Source: Balneola sp. (lineage in GTDB: Bacteria > Bacteroidota > Rhodothermia > Balneolales > Balneolaceae). From it: a stretch of 7,648 bases of DNA. Position numbers and translations under genes: made by a program. The DNA lies in the NCBI GenBank assembly GCA_002730655.1, contig PCAT01000095.1, positions 1-7,648 on the forward strand. The letters run 5' to 3'. Positions within the stretch are counted from its first letter, which is position 1. Each line of letters starts with the position of its first letter. The notes beneath the pieces were generated by a model. It saw nothing but the letters and a program-made list of their open reading frames with translations. It was not told where the DNA came from and searched no databases. Shown in pieces: positions 1 through 7,198 of this stretch.

Positions 1-2868
1 ATTTAGATTAGCATAAATCTGTAAATTCCTAGTAAATTTCTGTTGAATCGATAAATCAAAACGTAAATAATCATCTACATAAAGATCATCACCTTTTTCA
101 AATTGTCGTCCAAAGCTTCCCGTTGTAGTTTTACTTTGATATAGCACGGATAATCTGGCTGAAAATCCATTAAGGTCATAACCTAGAGTGACATTAAAGA
201 TATCATTTGGTTGATCTGGCAAATCACTCACAAAGGATGTGTCATTAAGTACCTTAGTTGTAAATGGTGGCCTGCGTGGTCTGGGTTCAATTGGTACTTG
301 TAATAATTCAAAAGTTGGATATGTAGCCTCTGAAACTATGTGCGTATAATTTATATTTAAGACTAGACCTTTAAAAACAGAGGGTAAGTACCAGAAATTG
401 GTTTGCCAGTCTACTTCATAACCCCTAAGACTACTTACTTTTGGTAAATTTATATAAGTACTAACCTTAGGTGCAGAAGATCCGGCCTCTCGAATTTCTA
501 GACCTGGTAAAATATTTTGATTTTCAATTAAATTAAATGATGCACTAGTAATTAAGTCATCTATCTCTTTGATGAATGCAGAAAAAGTTAGAAGACCTAC
601 TTTACTTTGAAAGATTGATAGCGAGGCGTCATAATTCTTTGATTTTGATGTATTTAGATTCCCATTGGGAGCATTTGCCCAATTTCCAATTGGACTATAA
701 AATGTAATGGGTGCAAACTGTGTATAATCAGGCCTACTAATTGTTTCCGTATAAGCTAGGCGTAATATTATTACATCATTCGGTTTAAATTGGAAATGTA
801 CCATTGGGAGTATAAACTCACTTTCGCGTGTGGTTGTTGTATCTTTATAATTTTCATTTAAATCAGTACCAGCAGGCGGATTTATACGAGACGTGACATA
901 ATTTGCGCTATAATTAGTGTATTCTTTCTCCCAACGGATACCTGGTATAAGTGAGAAATATTTGCCTATATCAAACTTCGACATGATGTAGTACGCATCA
1001 TATTTTTCTTTTCCACTATAATCACGACCCCCAGAGTTATAGTTATCGTATGATAGGTACAAGCTGTCCTGTGCAATTATACTTAGTTGGTGCATTAATG
1101 TTGGTTCTGGTGTATACCCTATTTCAAACCTCCCATCTATAAAATTCGATCTTGAATAATCAGCTAAAAATGGTTCCATTGGTAACCTTGCTACCTCTGG
1201 ATCTATGGCTAATTCTGATAATCCCCAAGCAACTGATCTTCTGAAGTCTGCACCTCCACCATAGTAAGGGGTACTACCAGAGCTAAGTTGGTTTTGATTA
1301 TTGACTCGATTCAGATACCGAATTTTGCCGCCGGTTTTGAAAAAACCTGAAATATTATCTGATATTGTAATCGGTATTTCAACGTTAATTTGATATGCCT
1401 TCTCATCTTCATCGGTAACTCTGAATGTTCTCGACATACGATAAAAACTTGTATTAGTTAAATCGTTTCTGAAAATACTAGGTACATTATATAATCCTAA
1501 GGTGTCCTCTTGTACAGCATTTCGGGCTGATTCCTCTCTAAATTCCCATGAGTAATCATGTGGACTTTTACTTTCGGACATTGTATTTGAAATTGTAAAA
1601 TCATATCTAAACCATCTAAATTCTTGTTCTAAAGTCAATGAATTGGTACTTATGAAAGTTGTATTAAAATTATCTTCCATAGTATATGAATGAATATCAG
1701 AAGCGACATTCATAAAATTATTACGCCCAAATCCTGAATTTGATAGTCGGTTATAAATTGAATTAAGTACTATTTCTCCGTTTGGTAATTGATAATCTAA
1801 AATAATACTACCACCAAGTCGTTTTCTCTCATTATATCTTTCATTAAGTCTCAGACTATTTACAACAACAATATTATTGTCATTTACAAGTTTTAAATTA
1901 TATCCACCATTTAAAATATCAGCACTGCGGTCATATCTATCCGAGTTTATATTAGCAATAATGCCCAATACGCTATTAAAAAACCGATTACTAATTGACC
2001 CCGAAAAATTATAATTATTATATGTCTCTTGAAGTGCAGTATAACCACCTTGTAATTGAAAATTACTTTGGAAATCATCGTCTGCAGTCCTGATTTTTAG
2101 ATCAATTGCACCGCCTAAAGCGTCAGCATCTTGATCTGCGGTTAAAGCTTTGGTGACCTCAATACCATCTAACATTCCGTTTGTAATCAAAGATAAATCA
2201 ATACTACGATTATCAGTATCTGTAGAAGGAACACGAACGCCATTAATAGTCACAGAGTTGTATTTAGGTGAGAGGCCTCTAATAACAACCTTATTTGCTT
2301 CACCACCAGATCTTTGCAAAGAGATACCTGGAAGCCTACCAATAGATTCAGCAGCATTAACATCAGGCATTTCCAGTATACGATCTTTAGCTACAATATT
2401 GGTAATTTTATTTGATGCTAATTGCTGATTTATAGCTGATATCTGTCCTCTTGCTTGTGCTGAAACTGTAATTTCTTCACCAGTCACACCCTCCCATTCT
2501 AAATATATATTTAATTCTAAGTTTTGCTCATTAGCCAATAAAGTATCAATTTCAATCTTTTTAAATCCTAAATATGATACTATTATTGTTACGTATCCTG
2601 ATTCGAGGCCGTCAATTTTATAATAGCCATTCTCATCTGATGCAGTACCTTTATTTGTATTTTTAATTATGATATTTGCACCAATAAGTTCCTCGCCAGT
2701 AATAGACTCTTTTACAAAACCATAAATTGATCCAGAAGATATTATTTCTTTAGTGTTTTGGGTGATTATATCATTATCCAATGATAGAGCCAAAAGAGTA
2801 CTAGGGATACAGAAAATAGTGATTAGTAATAATGTTAAACATGGTACATATTTCTTACATTTTAACAT
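1..2868 (-). CDS. TonB-dependent outer-membrane receptor (TIGR01782-like), C-terminus beyond window
   Basis: Reading leftward from ATG at 2868, the frame stays open for 956 codons to the window edge. Residues 1-28 look like a signal peptide (basic MLKCKK, then a hydrophobic stretch). Residues about 45-125 form a carboxypeptidase-regulatory-like beta-sandwich (GANIIIKN, TASDENGYYKIDGL). EEITVSAQA near 131 is TonB-box-like. The plug spans about 150-260, with PGISLQRSGG, VVIRGLSPKYNSVTINGVRVP, IEVTKALTADQDADALGGAI. The rest alternates beta strands of the outer-membrane barrel and includes ETISRPDY (708-715), typical of TIGR01782-type receptors. The reading ends at IYANLN, close to the usual barrel end, so probably only a few dozen residues are missing. 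Such receptors import large nutrients across the outer membrane using TonB/ExbBD energy; many relatives take up glycans. A divergent ROK regulator supports a sugar substrate, but this is inference. A proline/arginine-rich loop lies at 859-869. No clear Shine-Dalgarno sequence precedes the ATG. Confidence 0.93.
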   Translation of the reverse strand, partial: MLKCKKYVPCLTLLLITIFCIPSTLLALSLDNDIITQNTKEIISSGSIYGFVKESITGEELIGANIIIKNTNKGTASDENGYYKIDGLESGYVTIIVSYLGFKKIEIDTLLANEQNLELNIYLEWEGVTGEEITVSAQARGQISAINQQLASNKITNIVAKDRILEMPDVNAAESIGRLPGISLQRSGGEANKVVIRGLSPKYNSVTINGVRVPSTDTDNRSIDLSLITNGMLDGIEVTKALTADQDADALGGAIDLKIRTADDDFQSNFQLQGGYTALQETYNNYNFSGSISNRFFNSVLGIIANINSDRYDRSADILNGGYNLKLVNDNNIVVVNSLRLNERYNERKRLGGSIILDYQLPNGEIVLNSIYNRLSNSGFGRNNFMNVASDIHSYTMEDNFNTTFISTNSLTLEQEFRWFRYDFTISNTMSESKSPHDYSWEFREESARNAVQEDTLGLYNVPSIFRNDLTNTSFYRMSRTFRVTDEDEKAYQINVEIPITISDNISGFFKTGGKIRYLNRVNNQNQLSSGSTPYYGGGADFRRSVAWGLSELAIDPEVARLPMEPFLADYSRSNFIDGRFEIGYTPEPTLMHQLSIIAQDSLYLSYDNYNSGGRDYSGKEKYDAYYIMSKFDIGKYFSLIPGIRWEKEYTNYSANYVTSRINPPAGTDLNENYKDTTTTRESEFILPMVHFQFKPNDVIILRLAYTETISRPDYTQFAPITFYSPIGNWANAPNGNLNTSKSKNYDASLSIFQSKVGLLTFSAFIKEIDDLITSASFNLIENQNILPGLEIREAGSSAPKVSTYINLPKVSSLRGYEVDWQTNFWYLPSVFKGLVLNINYTHIVSEATYPTFELLQVPIEPRPRRPPFTTKVLNDTSFVSDLPDQPNDIFNVTLGYDLNGFSARLSVLYQSKTTTGSFGRQFEKGDDLYVDDYLRFDLSIQQKFTRNLQIYANLN

Positions 2869-2972
2869 TAGATTTTAATTTTTAGACACGTAAATATTTA
2901 TTAATAAGATCATACGATATTAAATCAAATAAATTGACTAATTAAGTGTAGACAATTCTATATCCTTAATCA

Positions 2973-2991
2973 ATTCAAATTGAATTTGAAT
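2973..2991. promoter_or_regulatory. 19-bp perfect palindrome, candidate operator
   Basis: ATTCAAATT (2973-2981) and AATTTGAAT (2983-2991) are exact reverse complements around a single G. The site lies 105 bases before the receptor ATG and 139 bases before the ROK ATG, in the divergent control region. The odd-length symmetry suits a dimeric DNA-binding protein. Which protein binds is unknown; the adjacent ROK regulator is the nearest candidate. Confidence 0.45.
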
Positions 2992-3020
2992 CAAAATCAT
3001 TTTCTTAGTTGATATTATTC

Positions 3021-3042
3021 ATTAAAAAAGCGCTTTTTTAAT
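3021..3042. promoter_or_regulatory. 22-bp perfect palindrome with AAGCGCTT core, candidate operator
   Basis: ATTAAAAAAGC (3021-3031) is followed directly by its exact reverse complement (3032-3042), with no spacer. The core AAAGCGCTTT has the central CG dyad typical of LacI-family operators and also suits other helix-turn-helix dimers. It lies 88 bases before the ROK start and about 152 before the receptor start, so binding could control either or both. A terminator is unlikely because the site sits between divergent gene starts, not after a gene. Confidence 0.6.
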
Positions 3043-3064
3043 AGTTATATCAATATATCTAATT

Positions 3065-3120
3065 TTATATAAAAAGCTTATATAATTAGGTAAGTTTTAA
3101 CAATTAAATTGATTATATAA
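3065..3120. repeat. Three copies of TTATATAA in the ROK leader
   Basis: The 8-bp self-complementary word TTATATAA occurs at 3065-3072, 3078-3085 and 3113-3120, the last directly before the ribosome binding site of the ROK gene. The first two are 13 bases apart. They may be promoter -10-like elements or weak protein-binding sites, but the region is so AT-rich that chance is a real alternative. Confidence 0.3.
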
Positions 3121-3123
3121 GGG
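3119..3123 (+). promoter_or_regulatory. Shine-Dalgarno-like AAGGG before the ROK regulator
   Basis: AAGGG ends six bases before the ATG at 3130. It supports that start codon and is the only clear purine-rich ribosome binding site I see in the window. Confidence 0.55.
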
Positions 3124-3129
3124 CTGCAT

Positions 3130-4326
3130 ATGCTATCAGGAACCAATCTCAAATACACAAAAGCATTTAATTTTAGAATTGTGTTTGAAACAATTCGTTT
3201 GTTAGGGCCTATTTCACGCGCAGATATAGCAAGAAAAACCAATCTTACACCTCAAACAGTATCAAATATCGTACATCGACTTATACAAAAGAGTTTAATT
3301 TTAAGTGCTGATAAATTACAAAAACGTCGAGGTGCACCTTCTACTAATCTAATTTTAAATCCTAATGGAGCATATTCTATTGGCATCGATTTTAATAGAG
3401 ACCATTTAACTGGTATGTTAGTAGACTTAGAAGGTAAAGTTATATCAAAGTATTTTTATGAGGTAGATAATCCAGAGCCTTATAGAGCGGTACAATTGAT
3501 ATCGGATACCGTTAACTTACTTAAAGAAGTGCAAATTGATCAAAAATCATACTTTGCAGGTGTTGGAATAAGTTTACCAGGCCCGCTAAGTATTAATGAA
3601 AATAATGAAGTAATTAATACAATTAACCCAAAAGCTTTTCCAAATTGGCATAATGTTCCGATCGTTGCTTTATTACAACAAAAGATAGATTCAAGTATAT
3701 TTTTAAAAAATAATGCCTCTGCAGCTGCAATTGGCGAACTTTGGTATGGTGCTGGTAAAAATCAAAATGATTTTTTGTATTTATTTATGGGAGCAGGGTT
3801 AGGTGGTGGAGTTGTCATTGCAGGTTCAGTTTTTGAAGGGGCAAATCGTAACGCTGGTGAACTTGGATACTTCCCATTTATTAATGACGTTAGTCCGCTC
3901 AGCACCTCCGATGTACCGCACATTGGTGAACATTTCAACTTATCAAATTTATATAGTTGGTTAAATATCTCTGGAATCATGATAAAAAGACCAGAAGATT
4001 TAGAGAATTTATATCTAAAAGGAAATAAGAAACTTAGTGAGTGGATTGATTTAGCAAAAACATATTTAACGCCGGTTCTACTAAGCGCAGAATATCTTTT
4101 AGATTTCGATACAGTCATATTAGGCGGAAGACTACCTGAAGTTATAATAAAACATTTCGCTTTGGATCTTCCAGATCTATTATCGAAAGATCGAGTTGAC
4201 ATGAAATCAGTTGCCCCTAAAGTTATAGTTGGTACAGCAGGGCCAGATGCCGCTGCCTTGGGCGCCGCTACATTACCAGTATTTGATTTATTTTCAGCTC
4301 AAAAGGATATACTTCTAAAAAATTAG
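3130..4326 (+). CDS. ROK-family transcriptional regulator (NagC/XylR/Mlc type)
   Basis: This 398-residue protein has the usual length and order of ROK repressors. Residues about 13-75 are a winged helix-turn-helix (ISRADIARKTNLTPQTVSNIVHRL). The remainder is a sugar-kinase-like ROK fold, with IGIDFNRDHLTG (84-95), GVGISLPGPL (144-153), GAGLGGGVVIAG (221-232) and ILGGRLPE (330-337). The site where ROK kinases carry the catalytic aspartate (consensus NDA) reads NNA, with N195 in place of Asp. After GELGY (243-247) the zinc-binding His and the CxCGxxGC cysteines are missing, replaced by an unrelated segment. It is therefore expected to sense a sugar or sugar phosphate and bind DNA, not phosphorylate sugar. 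It is divergent from the TonB receptor, and the shared gap contains two palindromes, consistent with local or self control. AAGGG supports the ATG. The effector is unknown. Confidence 0.92.
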   Translation: MLSGTNLKYTKAFNFRIVFETIRLLGPISRADIARKTNLTPQTVSNIVHRLIQKSLILSADKLQKRRGAPSTNLILNPNGAYSIGIDFNRDHLTGMLVDLEGKVISKYFYEVDNPEPYRAVQLISDTVNLLKEVQIDQKSYFAGVGISLPGPLSINENNEVINTINPKAFPNWHNVPIVALLQQKIDSSIFLKNNASAAAIGELWYGAGKNQNDFLYLFMGAGLGGGVVIAGSVFEGANRNAGELGYFPFINDVSPLSTSDVPHIGEHFNLSNLYSWLNISGIMIKRPEDLENLYLKGNKKLSEWIDLAKTYLTPVLLSAEYLLDFDTVILGGRLPEVIIKHFALDLPDLLSKDRVDMKSVAPKVIVGTAGPDAAALGAATLPVFDLFSAQKDILLKN

Positions 4327-4492
4327 ATTAATTAAATAGTCGAATTTTCAGGTTCTATCCGAAAAAATGATCCAAAAAATTAAAAATCATAAATATAATT
4401 TACTTAGCAAGTTATGCTATTTAAAAAATGCACTATAGTATTGACTAAAGTGATTTAATACGTCTAGATGTATACTTTATATATTTTAAGTG

Positions 4493-4766
4493 CCGCTTTT
4501 AAATTTAGATATTTCGCATTAACATGATATAATGAATATTTTTAGTAAAATTGTAAAAAAATGTTTGTGTATTTATCATTTTACATGATTTAAACCTTGC
4601 TGCACAATATTCCGACCGTATAATAGTATTAAAAGATGGCGAGGTATTTAGGTCAGGAAGTACTGAAGGGATATTTAAAGATTCTATTATATCGAGTGCA
4701 TTTGATTTTTAAGTTAAAATTTTAACTCACCCAAATAATGATGGTCAATTAGTTGTCCCAGTTTGA
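4493..4766 (+). pseudogene. Decayed 3' fragment of an FecE/HmuV/BtuD-type ABC transporter ATPase
   Basis: No long frame exists here, but two frames joined together read like the end of an iron-chelate/haem/B12 importer ATPase. Frame one (from about 4493) gives NLDISH, a stop at 4520-4522 where the family has Gln, then HDIMNIFSKIVK. Removing one A from the seven-A run at 4555-4561 continues into NVCVFIILHDLNLAAQYSD and RIIVLKDGEVFRSG. This contains the D-loop region, the H-loop histidine (4584-4586) and the usual segment after it. A second in-frame stop at 4710-4712 interrupts the tail, which resumes as VKILTHPNNDGQLVVPV to a final TGA at 4764-4766. Walker A, the LSGG signature and a clean Walker B are absent; upstream bases 4327-4492 show nothing recognisable. 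The lesions and the missing 5' two-thirds indicate a relic. The start coordinate is approximate. Confidence 0.78.
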
Positions 4767-4782
4767 TATTAAATGATGTCTA

Positions 4783-4809
4783 CTAAATTATTTAATTAAA
4801 ATTATTTAG
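4783..4809. repeat. AT-rich imperfect inverted repeat between convergent genes
   Basis: CTAAATTATT (4783-4792) and AATTATTTAG (4800-4809) pair at 9 of 10 positions around a seven-base loop. The repeat lies 31 bases past the stop of the minus-strand MFS gene. It could act as a weak transcription end for that gene, but the stem has only one G-C pair and no clear T tract follows, so the assignment is poor. Confidence 0.25.
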
Positions 4810-4840
4810 AGATAAAACTAATAATTACTTATCAGAAAAT

Positions 4841-6076
4841 TTATTTCGAACTCAGTTCAATTGGCATACGAAATAGTATAACCAGTGAAGAAGCAATAGT
4901 TAGGGTTCCTATGGCGAGAATAGCCGCTACTAAGCCGAAAAAATCGGCTAAAATACCAGATAGTATTGCACCTATGACATAGCCTAAGTCACGCCAAAGT
5001 CGAAATGTTCCAATGCTTTCGCCACGTTCTAGTGGAGAGGTGGCGCTGGCTATTGTGGTAAGAAAAGTGGGGTAAACCAGCGCAGTACCTGCACCAAGTA
5101 AAGCAGCTAAGATCGCGAGTTGGATAAAGTCAGTGGTGAATGGGATCACCAAGATTGCTATACCTTGCACAAACATACCACAGAAGAGTATGTTTTTTTT
5201 TGAATAATGATCAGCCATTTTTCCGGTAAAGAGTTGTCCAAATCCCCAAACACTTGGGTATATAGCCGCTAACAATCCGATAGTTTGGGTGGGGAAGTTA
5301 AGCCCTAGAAGTAAGATGGGGAATAAGCCCCAAATCATGCCATCATTCAGATTATTTACAAGGCCAGCTTGGGTTACAGAGCTCAATGTTTTGTGGCGGA
5401 AAGAGGTTTGGATGAAAATATTTCCCAGTGACTGGCTGTGAATTATTTGTTGTTCGTACTCGACAAATTGGCTTGTATCTTTAACCCAAATCGATGTAAT
5501 CAATAAACCCGCCACCACCAGGCCAATCCCTAAATAAAAAGGATAAGGGGTTACTCCGAATTCACTGGCTATGAACCCAGTTAAAAAAGCCGTTAAACCT
5601 ACAGAAAAATATCCTGCAAATTCATTGAGACCCATGGCTAGCCCTCGATCTTTTTGGCCCACTAGATCTATTTTCATGATAATAGTTGCACTCCAAGTTA
5701 AACCTTGACTTAAACCCAAAAGAATGTTGCTAAAAATGACCCAGTTCCATGAATGAGCGTAGATAAGAAGAAAGGGAATGGGCAGGGCAATGAACCAACC
5801 AGTGAGTAAAAGTCGTTTTCGTCCCCATTGATTAATGAGTCGGCCAGTTAAGTAATTTGCAAAAGCTTTACTAAAACCAAAGGCAGTTATAAAACTTAGA
5901 ATAGCAGTAGTGGATTGTACACTAAATTCTTCCTCTGCAAATTCAGGGAAGATACTCCGTTCTAGACCCACCATTCCTCCTACAAATGCATTGACAAGAA
6001 CCAATAGCAAAAATTGTTGCCAATTCTGACGTAGGCCTGGCTTCAGCTGTGATTTAGGTGCATGATTACTGTTCAC
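4841..6076 (-). CDS. Major facilitator superfamily (MFS) transporter, substrate unknown
   Basis: This 411-residue, strongly hydrophobic protein has the pattern of about 12 membrane helices. A more polar central loop at roughly 198-235 separates the two six-helix halves. The loop motif GRLINQWGRKRL (78-89) after helix 2 is MFS motif A, and a degenerate copy, GKMADHYSKKNI (285-296), sits at the matching place in the second half. The amino end is cytoplasmic in appearance (polar, LKPGLRQNW). The start is the GTG at 6076; an in-frame TAA lies three codons upstream at 6083-6085 and no ATG is available near it. No good Shine-Dalgarno is seen. A TATAAT word lies on the same strand at 6093-6098, without a convincing -35 partner. 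It follows the NOS gene by 60 bases on the same strand, so co-transcription is likely. The substrate cannot be inferred; nitrate/nitrite-porter signature motifs were not seen. Confidence 0.88.
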   Translation of the reverse strand: MNSNHAPKSQLKPGLRQNWQQFLLLVLVNAFVGGMVGLERSIFPEFAEEEFSVQSTTAILSFITAFGFSKAFANYLTGRLINQWGRKRLLLTGWFIALPIPFLLIYAHSWNWVIFSNILLGLSQGLTWSATIIMKIDLVGQKDRGLAMGLNEFAGYFSVGLTAFLTGFIASEFGVTPYPFYLGIGLVVAGLLITSIWVKDTSQFVEYEQQIIHSQSLGNIFIQTSFRHKTLSSVTQAGLVNNLNDGMIWGLFPILLLGLNFPTQTIGLLAAIYPSVWGFGQLFTGKMADHYSKKNILFCGMFVQGIAILVIPFTTDFIQLAILAALLGAGTALVYPTFLTTIASATSPLERGESIGTFRLWRDLGYVIGAILSGILADFFGLVAAILAIGTLTIASSLVILFRMPIELSSK

Positions 6077-6129
6077 TACTAGTTAACAATACATTATAGT
6101 GTTTGCTATCTTACTATATAAGGTACTAT

Positions 6130-6206
6130 TGCTAGCTCAAATAAAATTAGGAAATTTCAGCTCATTACTAATTTCTGTATGAAAAATAGCGGTAGTTGAG
6201 CTAGCA
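6130..6206 (-). repeat. 11-bp perfect inverted repeat bracketing the NOS stop codon
   Basis: TGCTAGCTCAA (6130-6140) and TTGAGCTAGCA (6196-6206) are exact reverse complements separated by 55 bases. In the NOS-MFS transcript the first-transcribed arm lies in the codons for A332-S333-S334 of NOS, and the second covers the NOS stop codon (6137-6139). The pairing would fold the 3' end of the NOS message just before the MFS gene. No U tract follows, so it is not a standard terminator; a processing or translation-coupling role is speculative, and chance is possible. Confidence 0.4.
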
Positions 6207-7198
6207 TTGGGTGGAATTAACCAACTCCAATCACCCGTTACCTGTCTACCAGCCTGATTCTCTTGATCCATGAATTTCATGAATTGTTCCACTGCACTTT
6301 GCCGATCTACAATAGTGGCATAGGCTTTTTCAAATGAATAATAAACAGCCTCACTGAGTACTGTTAGAGCTTTTTCTTTCCAAAATGGGCTTGTCAAATC
6401 TAAGTCTAGTTGCTTGGCAATATCCGGTAGCATATTGTATCGATTTTCATCACCAAAATTACGTGTAGCTATTTCATCTAGCATGTACCAGCCATTAAAT
6501 GGCGCTGCTGGGTAAACAATACCTCCTATGTTTAAGCTCATGAAAGAGATTATGGGAAGCTTGTACCATTTCAAGCCCAGATCCGCGAACCATGGATACT
6601 TGGAATGACCAATGTATACTTCGGACACCTGATTGCGTGGAATTTCAAGCCATTGCTCAGGTCCATTGTTCATCGAATAAACTACGGGAAGCAGATCAAA
6701 ATGGGTACCTTCACCTTTCCATCCAAGTGATTCGCAATGCTTAGTAAATGCTATATTTTTGGGATCTCCAATTACTTGATTATCCTTTTCATAGCCCGCA
6801 TACATTAATAAGGTATAATTCTTAATGCGAAATCGGCTGCCTTGTTTTGAGTCAGATGGAGCAAATATGGTAATTGTACTTCTAATTTTGGTTCGGGTTT
6901 CTGCGGTTTGAATGTGTTGGATAAGTGCCTCTTTAAAATCCGAAGCGGTTGAAACGCTACGTTTATCCAAGGTTTTCAAGGTTTTCCAAAATAATCTGCC
7001 CACGCAGCGGTTGGAATTACGCCATGCTAATTTACCCCCATAATCAAGTTCATCCAATGTATGGGTATAGCTTCCTGTTTCTTGAATCTGCTGTTTTATT
7101 TCTGCCCAACGATCTTCAAACCCAGATTGCTCGGTTTCTTGATAGTACTGGAGAATAAATGCTTTTGCCTCGGAAAGTAAAGAGTCTCTTTTTTTCAT
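6137..7198 (-). CDS. nos: Bacterial nitric oxide synthase, oxygenase domain only
   Basis: NOS oxygenases convert L-arginine to citrulline and NO at a cysteine-ligated haem with a pterin cofactor. Counting from ATG at 7198, the 353-residue protein has the family motifs in order: WRNSNRCVGR, with W59 stacking on haem and C65 as haem ligand; IGDP; LGWKGEGTHFDLLPV; LKWYKLP; PFNGWYMLDEIATRNF, with E242 expected to hold the guanidinium; ENRYN; and GDWSWLIPP, with W324 and W326 at the pterin site. I217 is the Ile found in bacterial enzymes where mammalian ones have Val. No flavin reductase domain is attached. Unusual positions: NYTLLMYAGY replaces NxQLIRYAGY (Q to T129, R to M132), F219 replaces Asn/Asp, and DRQSA (298-302) replaces DHHTA. 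A GTG at 7216 is an in-frame alternative start; I prefer the ATG because KKRDSLLSEAKAFI then lines up with the start of Bacillus NOS as I remember it. The MFS gene follows 60 bases later. Confidence 0.95.
   Translation of the reverse strand: MKKRDSLLSEAKAFILQYYQETEQSGFEDRWAEIKQQIQETGSYTHTLDELDYGGKLAWRNSNRCVGRLFWKTLKTLDKRSVSTASDFKEALIQHIQTAETRTKIRSTITIFAPSDSKQGSRFRIKNYTLLMYAGYEKDNQVIGDPKNIAFTKHCESLGWKGEGTHFDLLPVVYSMNNGPEQWLEIPRNQVSEVYIGHSKYPWFADLGLKWYKLPIISFMSLNIGGIVYPAAPFNGWYMLDEIATRNFGDENRYNMLPDIAKQLDLDLTSPFWKEKALTVLSEAVYYSFEKAYATIVDRQSAVEQFMKFMDQENQAGRQVTGDWSWLIPPNASSTTAIFHTEISNELKFPNFI

Noticed and set aside
2150..2428. Plus-strand open frame of 92 codons
   Set aside because: It lies fully inside the TonB receptor on the opposite strand, over the plug domain whose motifs are clear; it is a shadow frame.
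3021..3042. The 22-bp palindrome read as a rho-independent terminator
   Set aside because: It sits between divergent gene starts with no upstream gene ending there, and the stem is mostly A-T; an operator fits better.
3762..4202. Minus-strand open frame of 146 codons
   Set aside because: It is antisense to the ROK domain and its translation resembles no family I know; the sense protein explains the open frame.
6093..6098. TATAAT on the minus strand before the MFS start, as a separate promoter
   Set aside because: No -35 partner at proper spacing, Bacteroidota promoters usually differ, and the word is only 16 bases before the start codon; it was not strong enough to list.
6949..7158. Plus-strand open frame of 69 codons
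   Set aside because: It is antisense to the NOS N-terminal region, including the haem-ligand motif; a shadow frame.
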